Source: CAXMRP01 sp965216515
GTDB lineage: Bacteria > Pseudomonadota > Alphaproteobacteria > Rhizobiales > Afifellaceae
Length of the DNA: 64,000 nucleotides
Direction: 5' to 3'
NCBI GenBank assembly: GCA_965216515.1
Contig: OZ244173.1
Coordinates: 3,100,001-3,164,000 of the forward strand
Shown here: piece after piece, positions 26,342 to 35,857 of the stretch
Layout: each line of letters starts with the position of its first letter
Position numbering within the stretch: the stretch's first letter is position 1
Notes under the pieces: model-generated
The model's database searches: none
The model's input: the letters and a program-made list of their open reading frames with translations, nothing else
What the model was told of the DNA's origin: nothing
Translations under genes and position numbers: made by a program

Positions 26342-27865
26342 TTGACTGAAACACCACCAAACCGGGGTCGCCCGCCCCGGCGCGAGGCCGACGGTTCCGC
26401 CGATCCGGCGGCACCGGCGCCGTTGCCGGCATCTGCTGAGCCGCCACATGATCCCCGGCCGGTTCCGGAGACCGCGCCGCCGGATCCACACCGGGTCGCG
26501 GCGCAGCCGGCCCCCCCGCAACCGGCGCCGCATGCCCGACCTGCGCCGGCGAAATCCGGCCAACATCCACCCGCCGTCCAACCGGAGCCCGGCCCGCACA
26601 CGGCGCCGCCATTTCCCGCGGCACAGCCACCGGACCCGATACCGGCGCAGCGGAAACCGGCACAGCCCCCCCATCCCCAACATCCTCAGCCATCGGCGGA
26701 CCCGCAGCGTCCTGCCGAACACGGGCAGCCGCCCCATCAGCGGCAACCACCGGCCGCGCATGGCAACCCGCCGCCGCCGCAACGCGATGCGGCCTTGGCT
26801 GCCGAGCCCATGCCCGCCGCGGTCAAGCCAACGGCAGACAGCACATCGCCCGGCGGACAGATGCCGCAGCCCGCCATCGGCACCCGCACAGATCCTGTGG
26901 AGCCTGTGGATGGATCGGCCGGCGGGCCGATGGGCGGGGCGACGCAGATCCCGCTCGCGCAACAGCGGCAATCGCCGGCACCTGGCGCCGTTCCCCGGCC
27001 TGCCCCGCCCGGCGAACCGGTGTCCGAAGCCCGCAAGACAATGCCGGTGTCGCCCGGTTCCGGCGGCGAGGCGGTCGAACATGCAATGGCCGGCGATCCG
27101 CCGGTCAAGACCGAAGTCGAGCCAGAGGTGGATGATTCCCGGATCCGCCCGGCGCCGGATCGACCGGCAACACCGGCCCGGTCGCCCGGTTTTGTCGTCG
27201 GTGTTTTCGCCGCCGGTTTTGTCGCCGGGGCGGCCTTCTGGTGGTTGGCTTCGGACCGCCTGGTTCCATCGTCGGAGATGGCGCCGACCGAAGCCCAAAC
27301 GATGGCCGGTCCGACACCGGACCGGGCGTCGGAAGATGAACAGGAGGCGCCGGCCGAGTCCGTGGCCGCCGGACAGGAACAGGCGCCGGTTGAAGAGGTC
27401 GCATCGCCATCGGGTGAGGCCGCGGATGTCGCCGCGGCGGCGCCGGGCCCGGGCCTGTTGGCGCAGGGTGAATTTGTGGCCCCGGAGCATGCCGACGGCG
27501 TCGCCGGACATGCCCGGCTGGTCCGGACGGAGGCCGGTGCGACGACACTGGAACTGCGGGACATGGCTGTCAGCGAAGGTCCGGGACTGCAGGTGTTGAT
27601 CGTGCGTGCCGCCCGGGCCGGAACTCTGGAGGAGGTGCTTGCCGCCGATCGGCTGGTCCTGGGCCCGCTCAAGTCGGCGAGCGGCGATCAGGATTATGAT
27701 GTGCCGGACACCGCGGCGCTGACCGATGAAGCTTCGGTTGTGATCTGGAGCCGGCCCTTTGGTTTGCCGTTTGCGGTGGCCCCGCTCGCCGTCGCCGCCG
27801 GGGATCAAGGGGGTATGATGCCGGCCGCCTCCGAACCGGAGACGGAAAGCAGCCCGCAGCAGTAG
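26342..27865 (+). CDS. Proline-rich membrane-anchored protein with DM13-like domain
   Basis: A 507-residue protein. Roughly residues 1-280 are extremely rich in proline, alanine and charged residues and should be disordered. One membrane helix follows ('FVVGVFAAGFVAGAAFWWL', about residues 282-300), then another acidic linker. The C-terminal 130 residues resemble DM13, a domain linked to redox or electron-transfer functions ('GEFVAPEHADGVAGHARLV', 'SEGPGLQVLIVRA'). The start is a TTG at 26342 preceded by AGGA. The topology is cytoplasmic proline-rich tail, one helix, periplasmic DM13. It starts 80 bases after the Sel1 gene and may be cotranscribed. Confidence 0.65.
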   Translation: MTETPPNRGRPPRREADGSADPAAPAPLPASAEPPHDPRPVPETAPPDPHRVAAQPAPPQPAPHARPAPAKSGQHPPAVQPEPGPHTAPPFPAAQPPDPIPAQRKPAQPPHPQHPQPSADPQRPAEHGQPPHQRQPPAAHGNPPPPQRDAALAAEPMPAAVKPTADSTSPGGQMPQPAIGTRTDPVEPVDGSAGGPMGGATQIPLAQQRQSPAPGAVPRPAPPGEPVSEARKTMPVSPGSGGEAVEHAMAGDPPVKTEVEPEVDDSRIRPAPDRPATPARSPGFVVGVFAAGFVAGAAFWWLASDRLVPSSEMAPTEAQTMAGPTPDRASEDEQEAPAESVAAGQEQAPVEEVASPSGEAADVAAAAPGPGLLAQGEFVAPEHADGVAGHARLVRTEAGATTLELRDMAVSEGPGLQVLIVRAARAGTLEEVLAADRLVLGPLKSASGDQDYDVPDTAALTDEASVVIWSRPFGLPFAVAPLAVAAGDQGGMMPAASEPETESSPQQ

Positions 27866-27990
27866 TTGTCCGGCGGATGCGCCGGTGCCCGTTCCGGTGG
27901 CGAACCAATTTCGTTTGGCCGCCGGCAATCCCGGTATATACCGTCAACCGGATTGCTGGCCGCCGCCTCGGTCCATTAAGGGAGACCCGG

Positions 27991-28677
27991 ATGCCGCAAT
28001 TCGTAACCGATGCACCACCTGTCGTGGCCCTGCCTGTCGCCGGAACCGATGCGCTTTTCCCGGTTCGCCGGGTCTATTGCATCGGCCGCAACTATGCCGC
28101 ACACGCCATCGAGATGGGCCATGATCCGGACCGCGAGCCGCCATTCTTCTTCCAGAAAAATCCTGACAATCTCGATCCCACCGGCGAATTCCCCTATCCG
28201 GCCCGCACCACCGACGTCCACCACGAGGTGGAGATGGCGGTTGCCCTCAAATCCGGCGGTACGGATATCCCGCCCGGTTCAGCACTTGGGCACGTCTTCG
28301 GCTACAGCGTCGCCCTCGATATGACCCGCCGGGATCTTCAAGCCCGGGCCAAGGAACTTGGCCGCCCGTGGGAGATCGGCAAGGCATTTGAGCGCTCCGC
28401 GCCCGTCGGGCCGGTTCATCCGGCCGGAAATATCGGGCATCCCGACACCGGCAGGATCGGGCTCGCGGTCAACGGTGAACGCCGCCAGGAAGGCGACCTC
28501 GGCGAAATGATCTGGAAGGTGCCGGAAATCATCACCTGCCTGTCGGAGTATTTTGAGTTGGCGGCCGGTGATGTGATTCTGACCGGCACACCAGCCGGCG
28601 TGGCGCCGGTGAAAAGGGGTGACATCATGACGGCAAGTATCGCAGGCATCGATGAGCTGAACGTCACCGTTATCTGA
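27991..28677 (+). CDS. FAH-family hydrolase, fumarylpyruvate/acylpyruvase type
   Basis: A 228-residue FAH-fold enzyme that hydrolyses acylpyruvates to pyruvate and an acid, as in the gentisate pathway (fumarylpyruvate) or as oxaloacetate decarboxylase. Hallmarks are 'CIGRNYAAHAIEMGHD' with the catalytic histidine, 'PFFFQKNPDNL', metal acids in 'HHEVEMAVAL' and 'DVILTGTPAGVAPV'. It is shorter and of a different subgroup than the FAH protein at 11.4-12.1 kb. The start at 27991 follows AGGGAGA. No gentisate dioxygenase gene is nearby. Confidence 0.85.
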   Translation: MPQFVTDAPPVVALPVAGTDALFPVRRVYCIGRNYAAHAIEMGHDPDREPPFFFQKNPDNLDPTGEFPYPARTTDVHHEVEMAVALKSGGTDIPPGSALGHVFGYSVALDMTRRDLQARAKELGRPWEIGKAFERSAPVGPVHPAGNIGHPDTGRIGLAVNGERRQEGDLGEMIWKVPEIITCLSEYFELAAGDVILTGTPAGVAPVKRGDIMTASIAGIDELNVTVI

Positions 28678-28859
28678 CAAATCGGCGGCGGTGCGGTCCG
28701 GTGCGCGGGCAGGGGGTGTTCAGGCGCCCGACGATCGGACCATTGCCTGTGGCCGCCGGCTGGTTCGGAGGCTAAGGTGCCGTGTGGCACCCCTTTGCGA
28801 ATGCCGGCCCGGCACGGGTCTCGCCCCGGCCTGGCGATGCGGGATTGAGTCGTTCGATC

Positions 28860-30023
28860 ATGGAAATCCATCAGATATTTATTGTGCTCGGCGGGCTCTT
28901 GCTCATCGGGCTGGTCACCGACGAACTCGGGCGGCGGACACGGTTCCCCCGGGTCACGCTGCTGGTCGTGTTCGGTATTGCAATCGGACCGTTCGGCCTG
29001 GATATCCTGCCGGCCGCATTCCACGATTTCTATGAGTTTTTGGCTTCCGCCGCGCTTACGATGGTGGCTTTTCTTCTCGGCGGAAAATTCCCCGTTACAG
29101 CCTTGCGCAATCACGGCAGGGAAATCCTTTTCGTCTCCATGGCAGCCGTTGTGATTACGGTCGTCGTGGTCGGTGCCGGGCTGGCCGCTTTCCAGGCCCC
29201 ATTGGTCATGGCGCTGCTGCTCGCCGGCATGGCGACATCGACCGATCCTGCCGCGATTCAGGACATTGTGCGCCAGACAGGGGCCAAGGGGCCGTTTACG
29301 ACCACACTTCTCGGCATTGTCGCGCTGGACGATGCCTGGGGACTTGTCGCATTCAGCATCCTGCTGGTCATCGCCAAGGCGATTTCCGGCGATGGTATGC
29401 TGCAGGTATTCAGTCTTGGATTGTGGGAGTTCGGCGGCGCGCTGGCCGTTGGCGCGGCGGTCGGCTTTCCGGCCGCATTTCTGACCGGCCGCATCCAGCC
29501 CGGAGAGCCGATGCAGGCGGAAGCGCTGGGCGTGGTTTTCCTTTGCGCCGGTCTTGCGATCTGGCTTGACGTATCGTTTCTCCTGGCGGGAATGGTCGCC
29601 GGAACGATCGTCGTCAACCTGGCGAAACACCACAGCCGGCCGTTCCACGAGATCGAGAAGATCGAGTGGCCGTTCATGGTGCTGTTCTTCATTCTTTCCG
29701 GCGCATCGCTGCATGTGGAAAGCCTCAGCCAGATCGGCCTGCTCGGCATCGCCTACATTGTCTTGCGGACAGCGGCACGTCTGCTTGGCGGTTGGATCGG
29801 CGTCATTGCGGCGGACGGACCGGCCGGCCATCGGCAGTGGATGGGCTTGGCGCTCATCCCGCAGGCGGGCGTGGCGCTTGGAATGGCGCTCGTTGCCGCA
29901 AACCAGTTCCCCGAATATGCCGAGCCGCTGTTGGCTGTCGTAATCGGAACGACGGTCGTATTCGAACTGGTTGGGCCGCCACTGACGCTGATTGCGCTGC
30001 GGAAACTGGGCGAGGCGCGGTAG
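28860..30023 (+). CDS. Cation/proton antiporter (CPA2, KefB/NhaP-like membrane domain)
   Basis: A 387-residue integral membrane protein with about twelve helices exchanging Na+ or K+ for H+. Diagnostic segments are 'GMATSTDPAAIQDIVRQTG' and 'IVALDDAWGLVAF', which carries the paired aspartates of the ion site. No cytoplasmic TrkA-N domain follows, unlike KefB/C. The ATG at 28860 starts the first hydrophobic segment directly. It stands alone between short gaps. Confidence 0.85.
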   Translation: MEIHQIFIVLGGLLLIGLVTDELGRRTRFPRVTLLVVFGIAIGPFGLDILPAAFHDFYEFLASAALTMVAFLLGGKFPVTALRNHGREILFVSMAAVVITVVVVGAGLAAFQAPLVMALLLAGMATSTDPAAIQDIVRQTGAKGPFTTTLLGIVALDDAWGLVAFSILLVIAKAISGDGMLQVFSLGLWEFGGALAVGAAVGFPAAFLTGRIQPGEPMQAEALGVVFLCAGLAIWLDVSFLLAGMVAGTIVVNLAKHHSRPFHEIEKIEWPFMVLFFILSGASLHVESLSQIGLLGIAYIVLRTAARLLGGWIGVIAADGPAGHRQWMGLALIPQAGVALGMALVAANQFPEYAEPLLAVVIGTTVVFELVGPPLTLIALRKLGEAR

Positions 30024-30167
30024 ATTCGCGGCGGCCGGTCACGCCATATCCGGTCGGCCGGGGATCAGCCCCGGCTTTGACGGCAAGGCCGCCGGCCTGT
30101 TTACTGGCCGCACAGCCGCAAACCGATGGTCCTGCGGGCGCGCGCAATATCACCGGAGAAGCGGGTC

Positions 30168-31328
30168 ATGTATCCAATTCCCACAGGCGATCCGGAAACC
30201 TACCGGCAAATCCAGGCCCTGGCACGCCGGTTTTCGGACGACGAAGTGCGACCCGTCGCCGGCAAACTCGACCGCGAGGAGACCTTTCCCGCCGACCTCT
30301 ACGATCGGATGGCCGAATTGGGCCTGTTCGGCATTACAACGGACAACGACTATGGCGGCGCCGGACTGGATACCCTGGCCTACGCCCTCGTTATGGAGGA
30401 ATTGTCCCGCGGTTATGCATCCGTTGCCGACCAATGCGGTTTGATCGAACTGGTCGCGGTGTTGCTGACCCGGTATGGCACCGAGGAACAAAGGCGGCGC
30501 TATGTTGCCGACATAATTGCGGCCCGCAAGCGTGTCGCCTATTGCATCACCGAAACCGAAGCCGGATCCGATGTCGCCGGCATCCGCACAACCGCCGTTC
30601 GCGATGGCGGCGGCTGGCGGCTCGCTGGCGCCAAGGCCTGGATCCACAACGCGCCCATCGCCGACTACGGTTTTGTCCTCGCTCGCACCGATCCGCAGGC
30701 CGGGCATCGCGGGATGTCGATATTCATCGTCGATCTTTCCGCCAGGGGCGTGGAACGCGGCGCCCGCGAGCACAAGATGGGTCAGCGCGCAAGCCCGGTC
30801 GGCGCGCTGGGATTCAACGATGTCAGACTGGATGGGGACGCCTTGCTCGGCGAGGAAGGGCGTGGCTTCCATATGATGATGAGTGTTCTTGAGAAGGGCC
30901 GGGTCGGTATTGCCGCGCTGGCGGTCGGCATCGCCCAGGCCGGACTGGAAGCGGCACTCGACTATGCCGGCACACGCAGGCAGTTCGGCAAACCGGTTTT
31001 GGACAATCAGGGCATCCAGTGGATGCTCGCCGACATGGCCAAGGACATAGCCGCCGCCCGGGCACTCGCCCATCAGGCGGCGATACGGATCGACAACGGA
31101 CAGCCGGCCAATGCCGCCTGTTCAATCGCAAAGTGTTTTGCCGGCGACATGGCGGTCGCCCAAACCGCCAATGCAGTGCAGATATTCGGCGGCTCCGGCT
31201 ATATCCGCGGTTTCGAGGTCGAGCGTCTCTACCGTGACGCCAAGATCACGCAGATTTACGAGGGGACGCAGCAGATCCAGAGGACGGTGATCGCCAGGGA
31301 ACTGATGAAGAACGGAGCGCTGGCGTGA
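30168..31328 (+). CDS. Acyl-CoA dehydrogenase
   Basis: A 386-residue FAD enzyme that introduces an alpha-beta double bond in an acyl-CoA. It has the substrate/FAD motif 'YCITETEAGSDVAG' (about residue 124) and 'YAGTRRQFGKPVLDNQGIQ'. The catalytic glutamate lies in the late motif 'IYEGTQQIQRTV' (short/medium-chain type position). The ATG at 30168 is preceded by GGAGAAG. No CoA-ligase or hydratase gene lies beside it, so the acyl substrate cannot be guessed. It converges with the GH116 gene. Confidence 0.9.
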   Translation: MYPIPTGDPETYRQIQALARRFSDDEVRPVAGKLDREETFPADLYDRMAELGLFGITTDNDYGGAGLDTLAYALVMEELSRGYASVADQCGLIELVAVLLTRYGTEEQRRRYVADIIAARKRVAYCITETEAGSDVAGIRTTAVRDGGGWRLAGAKAWIHNAPIADYGFVLARTDPQAGHRGMSIFIVDLSARGVERGAREHKMGQRASPVGALGFNDVRLDGDALLGEEGRGFHMMMSVLEKGRVGIAALAVGIAQAGLEAALDYAGTRRQFGKPVLDNQGIQWMLADMAKDIAAARALAHQAAIRIDNGQPANAACSIAKCFAGDMAVAQTANAVQIFGGSGYIRGFEVERLYRDAKITQIYEGTQQIQRTVIARELMKNGALA

Positions 31329-31411
31329 CGTGAGTTGCGCCGCGCGCGGAAAGACACCCCGCCGAAAGCCATCGCTGATCCGGCCGACCCGTAAATATCT
31401 TCAACCCGGTT

Positions 31412-33769
31412 TCAGTCGTCACGCTTGCCCGGCGATCCGGTCAGGGCCGGCGGCAGCATCCACCACACCGCCAGCGGCCGCATATTCATGATCGCACGAC
31501 AGTCCAAGCCGCCGCGATCGAACGCGGCCGGCGTCTGGAAAACGAGGTTTCGCCGCTCGTGGAGCTGGTGGTGCAGGGCCCTGCGAAGCGTGTCGGCTTC
31601 GCCGGCGAGTCCCCAACCCTCCAATTGCGCGGCAAAGCTGAAATTGAATCCGGGCTGGATTTCACTGGTCTGGAATGTCCGGTCGTTGGCGTGGGGCAGG
31701 TGTTCATGGGCATCCGGTGGAATCAGCGACAGCGATACAGTTCCCTCGCCGCCGCCGGCTTCGATGAAGTTCCTGGCGTAGATCGTCCGCAGCGCCGATA
31801 CCGCCATCTCATCGGTCACGATTTCGCCGAGACCAAGACGCCGCGCCAGATACGGCCCGAATAACTGTTCGATGAAGCAGGCTGTTGATAGCGGGCCTTC
31901 GGTGTCGACGAGGAAATAGGTGCCGTTGAACAGCTTCTCCCGATAGGTTGCCGTGGCCCGATCCGCCTGTTCCCGCCACTGGCGCGCGATGCGGTCCTCA
32001 CCGGCCTCCCGGGCAAGCGCTGCGCCCGCCAGCAGCGCGGCGATCCAAAGTCCGCCGCAATAGCTCGATGGGCCCTTCATCGGGATATTGTCGAATGTCT
32101 GGTCGGGTGTTCCGTCGTTTTCGATAAGCCCGTCACCGTCCGTGTCGTACTGTTGCAGATGGTCGATGGCCAGCCGGACTGCCGGAAACTGCCGCCTGCG
32201 CCAGGCCCGGCCCATCGCCTGACCTTCCCGATACACGCAAAGCACCAGGTCCGCATTCAGGTCTTTCCACAGATTGCCGTCCCTGTAGGTGTAAGAGTTT
32301 GGAACGACGAACGGATCCTCGCTTGGGCCGCCGATGTCGTGCGGGCAGCAGCCGCGATCATTGATGAAGAACAGGCCATGATGCCACCTGTGCCGCCGCT
32401 GGCGCAAATCCGTTGCAATTGTCTGATCGGCATAATCTTCGACGACCAGGGCGGCGAGTTCGGGAAAGTGGCGGCCGACTGCTTCGGCGGCGTAGACCCA
32501 AAGATCGAGCGTATTGTAGAGCGCGTAGTCGTGGCATTCGATGATCCCGAAATGAGCCCGCCCGTCCGGCGCGCCGCGCGCGGATGTATGGGCAGTCAGG
32601 CCGTCGACGAGAAAGTACAGTTCGTTGATTGCCATGCCTGCGCGATGGGGGTCATCGCCGGCTGTGGCGAGAACGGAATCGTGCCATGTATCGATCGCCG
32701 TCTGCCAGCGCGGCGCCATCGACAGGGCGTGAACGGATATGTCCGCGGCGGCCTTGCCCGCGATGCCCCAGTTGTCGGTATATTTGCGGTACCAGCGCCG
32801 GCCCTGACCGAACGTGATGACGGGCAGATCCCAGACCAGCGAAAAGGTCACGATGCGGCTTTCGCGCGGCCCGAGCGTCAGGCCGGCCGATACGGCGCCG
32901 GTCGGCAGGCCGGGCAGGTTTTCCCGGAACCCGCCTTCCACAACCCATCCTTCCCCGAGGTCGGGCGCCGCCCCGGTTTCGCAAAAACGGGTCCAGAATT
33001 CGCTGCCATCGCCGATTCCGTCAAAACACAAAGTCCGGCTTAAGCCGATACCCGGTTCCGGCGCACAGGCGATTGCCCACTGTCCGCTCGATTCCGGTCG
33101 GTCCGAACCGGCGTCGGCCCTGTCGAGAATCAGGCCATACGCCTCTTCGCCGTCGAAAGCCCGGTTGAACGTTCCGGTTGCCGGTCGGTCCGGCCGTCCT
33201 TCGTCAAAGTCGGTGAACCAGCCATTCAGATTGGGAAAAAGGAAGGCGAGGGAAATATCGGCCGGCGTGTCGGTCAGGTTGGTCAGCTGCCACCGGAAAA
33301 GCGCAACCGGCAGGTTGGCGGCTTCAATATCCCCGGGAATGACAGGGGAAAAGGACAGACATTCTGCCTCGACACCGCCGTGGCGGGCGGCGTCATGGTG
33401 GTGCCACGCCTTCGGGAAAAGACCGTGCCAATGGTCGGCGGGCCGGAATTGAAATGCCGCCAATTCCTCGTCCCGGGGCGCCGGCTGGAGGGCGAAAACA
33501 GCCGGCGCCTCTCCCTGCCGCGCGGTGCGCAGAACGAAGCCGGCGGCCGGGATGACGAATTTTTTCACGCCGCCGCCCTTGATCGTCCAGCGGCTGAAGG
33601 CGCCCGTCGACGACCGCATGATCCCGCCGGTGCCGATACCGCCGAGCGGGACGCCGGTTTCCTGCTCCGGCTGGAACAGCACATGCCATTTGGCCTTCGA
33701 TTGCGCCAGCGGACCGGCGTGGCGCACAAGCGCCGCCCGTGGCGGACTGAAGGGATCGTTGCGTCGCAT
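31412..33769 (-). CDS. GH116 beta-glucosidase / GBA2-type glucosylceramidase family
   Basis: A 785-residue glycoside hydrolase of family 116 (related to human GBA2). The N-terminal beta-domain includes 'PLGGIGTGGIMRSSTGAFS'. The C-terminal (alpha/alpha)6 domain holds the candidate nucleophile glutamate in 'FGIIECHDYALYNTLDLW' and the acid/base aspartate in 'PDQTFDNIPMKGPSSYCGG'. No signal peptide is seen, so it acts on an imported glucoside, xyloside or N-acetylglucosaminide in the cytoplasm. GGGAGGG precedes the ATG at 33769. Specificity within GH116 is unclear. Confidence 0.85.
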   Translation of the reverse strand: MRRNDPFSPPRAALVRHAGPLAQSKAKWHVLFQPEQETGVPLGGIGTGGIMRSSTGAFSRWTIKGGGVKKFVIPAAGFVLRTARQGEAPAVFALQPAPRDEELAAFQFRPADHWHGLFPKAWHHHDAARHGGVEAECLSFSPVIPGDIEAANLPVALFRWQLTNLTDTPADISLAFLFPNLNGWFTDFDEGRPDRPATGTFNRAFDGEEAYGLILDRADAGSDRPESSGQWAIACAPEPGIGLSRTLCFDGIGDGSEFWTRFCETGAAPDLGEGWVVEGGFRENLPGLPTGAVSAGLTLGPRESRIVTFSLVWDLPVITFGQGRRWYRKYTDNWGIAGKAAADISVHALSMAPRWQTAIDTWHDSVLATAGDDPHRAGMAINELYFLVDGLTAHTSARGAPDGRAHFGIIECHDYALYNTLDLWVYAAEAVGRHFPELAALVVEDYADQTIATDLRQRRHRWHHGLFFINDRGCCPHDIGGPSEDPFVVPNSYTYRDGNLWKDLNADLVLCVYREGQAMGRAWRRRQFPAVRLAIDHLQQYDTDGDGLIENDGTPDQTFDNIPMKGPSSYCGGLWIAALLAGAALAREAGEDRIARQWREQADRATATYREKLFNGTYFLVDTEGPLSTACFIEQLFGPYLARRLGLGEIVTDEMAVSALRTIYARNFIEAGGGEGTVSLSLIPPDAHEHLPHANDRTFQTSEIQPGFNFSFAAQLEGWGLAGEADTLRRALHHQLHERRNLVFQTPAAFDRGGLDCRAIMNMRPLAVWWMLPPALTGSPGKRDD

Positions 33770-33908
33770 GGGGGCCCTCCCGAAACAAGTCGCGACCCAC
33801 TGCGCCACGCGGCGCGCCAGAAAGCAACAGGAAAGCAACGGCCGACACCAGCCCGCCGGACAAGCCAGCCGGATCCGCCGGCCGGCACGCCGGTTCGGTC
33901 CCTTGCCG

Positions 33909-35267
33909 TCAGTCGACGGTCAGCCCGCTCGGCACCGCCGATGGCTTCCCCAGTCGGCCCTTGAGCGACCGCGGATCGGTTAGCGCATGCAGAAAGGCGA
34001 TGAGATCCGCCACCTGCGCGTCGCTCAGCGTGATTGCGTCGATATCGAGCCTTTCGGCAAATCGGGCCATTTCCAGCCGGTCGTCCCAGATCGCGAAATC
34101 GCTCTGCGCGAATACGCCGTCGCCCGGCATGACGACCTGGCCGCGATCCCACGTCGACAGGGCGTTGCGCGGGTCCAGATGGTGCCGAACGATACCCTCA
34201 AGCGTTCTGTAGGCGCCATTGTGGCCCCACGGACCCGTGTGGGCGACGTTGCGCAGGCCCGGTGTACGAAAGCGGTAGGCATCGTCAACATCGTCGGTTT
34301 CGGCCATCCGCCCGAGGTCGCGGACATGGGGATCAAACGGCCGTGTACGCCCCGGTCCGAAAGGCGGTACGCCAAGCGCATGGAATTTCTGGTCGCTGAG
34401 AAGCGGGCCGTTGTGGCAGCGTGAACAGCCGGCTTCACCAAAAAACAGCGCCATGCCCCGCATTTGTTCCGGATCCAGGGCATCGGACTGCCCGTTCAGA
34501 TAGCGGTCGAACGCGCTGTCGCGGGTGCGCCATTCGCTATTGATGAAATCGTCGATGGCATTGGCGATATGAACGGCGCGGATGTCTCCCTGGGAGGAAA
34601 CGTCGTCGAACGCCGCGCTGAACAGGCGCAGATATTCCGGGGTTGCTGAAATCCGCGCCGCGATCAGGGGCCAGACCAGATCGATTCGCACGGCCCGGGC
34701 GACGGCGATTTCGTTTTCATCTGTCTGGCCCGCCATTTCAACCGGTGACGTCAGCGGGAACAGGGCCTGGGCCGCGACCACGCTTTGCAGGCCCTTTGGC
34801 AGCCACTCTTCGGCCGGCGTGTTGAAGCCTCGTCCATAGATATCGTCGGCGGACACGCGACCGTCGTGAAACAGGACGGAGATATCGCGGTGGCCGAGGT
34901 CGAACAGGGCATTGGCGTTGCGGGGAACGCGGGCGTTCGGCCTGTCCGGTCCGTCGGCGATCCTCCGCTCGGGTCCAAGGCCGATACCGCCCTCGCCGAT
35001 CCCGAGCGACAGGCCGTCGCTTCCGGCAAAATCATGATTGTGGCAGGTGCCGCATGAGATATTGCGATTTCCCGACAGGATCTTATCGTAAAAAAGCAGA
35101 CGTCCGAGCGCGGCGCGCCGTTCATCGTAAGGCCGGAAATCCCCTGGCCTGAGCGGCTCCGGCAATAGGCTCGGCGCCGACCGAACGGACCCTTGGATCA
35201 CCGCCGCCATGAAGACGCCAAACAGGATGCACAAAACCCCGCTCACACGACGGGTACGAAGCTGCAT
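33909..35267 (-). CDS. Dihaem cytochrome c peroxidase, MauG family
   Basis: A 452-residue exported protein with two haem c sites, CGTCH (about residue 70) and CSRCH (about residue 280), and the family strings 'LGRLLFYDKILSGNRNISC' and 'RTPGLRNVAHTGPWGHNGA'. A membrane anchor or signal segment precedes ('VLCILFGVFMAAVIQG'). MauG-type proteins reduce peroxide or oxidise protein side chains. The ATG at 35267 overlaps the start of the divergent gene; a GTG at 35246 is an alternative that keeps the signal. No mau genes are present. Confidence 0.85.
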   Translation of the reverse strand: MQLRTRRVSGVLCILFGVFMAAVIQGSVRSAPSLLPEPLRPGDFRPYDERRAALGRLLFYDKILSGNRNISCGTCHNHDFAGSDGLSLGIGEGGIGLGPERRIADGPDRPNARVPRNANALFDLGHRDISVLFHDGRVSADDIYGRGFNTPAEEWLPKGLQSVVAAQALFPLTSPVEMAGQTDENEIAVARAVRIDLVWPLIAARISATPEYLRLFSAAFDDVSSQGDIRAVHIANAIDDFINSEWRTRDSAFDRYLNGQSDALDPEQMRGMALFFGEAGCSRCHNGPLLSDQKFHALGVPPFGPGRTRPFDPHVRDLGRMAETDDVDDAYRFRTPGLRNVAHTGPWGHNGAYRTLEGIVRHHLDPRNALSTWDRGQVVMPGDGVFAQSDFAIWDDRLEMARFAERLDIDAITLSDAQVADLIAFLHALTDPRSLKGRLGKPSAVPSGLTVD

Positions 35268-35757
35268 GACATTCGCCAAAATTGCCCTGACCGTATCGTG
35301 GCTGAGTATGGCCGCTCCCTTGGCCAGTGCCAATAGCGCGCTGGAATCGGCGCGGGACCTGATGGAAGCCGATCGCTTTGCCGAGGCAATGGCGGCACTG
35401 CGACCGCTTGCCAGGTCGGGCAATGCCGATGCGGAGGAACTGATCGGCGTCATGTATGCCATGGGACTGGGTGTGGCCCGCGACGATGAGCGGGCGTTTG
35501 AATGGTATATGCGCGCGTCCATGAAGGGGCACCCGGGTGCCCAGTCCGGTGTCGGGTGGTACTTCGAAATCGGGCGCGGCCTGCCGGGTCCGGATCTCGT
35601 GCGCGCCTATATGTGGTACGTGCTCTCGGCCATCGGCGGCGATCCCGACGCGGCAATCAGCCAGGAGGAGGTGATCAAGAAAATGACACCTGAACAGATC
35701 GCCAAGGCGCATATTCTGGTACGTGACTATCGCACCTGGCTTTATCCGTATCGATAG
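35266..35757 (+). CDS. Small secreted Sel1-repeat protein
   Basis: A 163-residue protein with a signal peptide ('MTFAKIALTVSWLSMAAPLA', cleavage after ASA). Three Sel1/TPR-like repeats follow ('SGNADAEELIGVMYAMGLG', 'KGHPGAQSGVGWYFEIGRG', then a variant). It ends with a tail that often closes such proteins. The ATG at 35266 shares its CATG with the divergent peroxidase start; in-frame ATGs at 35209 and 35227 would lengthen the basic leader. Function unknown; probably a periplasmic protein-interaction module. Confidence 0.7.
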   Translation: MTFAKIALTVSWLSMAAPLASANSALESARDLMEADRFAEAMAALRPLARSGNADAEELIGVMYAMGLGVARDDERAFEWYMRASMKGHPGAQSGVGWYFEIGRGLPGPDLVRAYMWYVLSAIGGDPDAAISQEEVIKKMTPEQIAKAHILVRDYRTWLYPYR

Positions 35758-35857
35758 GCGGCGATGACCGGCAGCCTGCGGTCCCCGACAACAGCCACCG
35801 TCTTGGCCGGTTGCTGTTCGCAGCACCGGGCAAACGGCCGCGCAGCAAAGGAAATTC

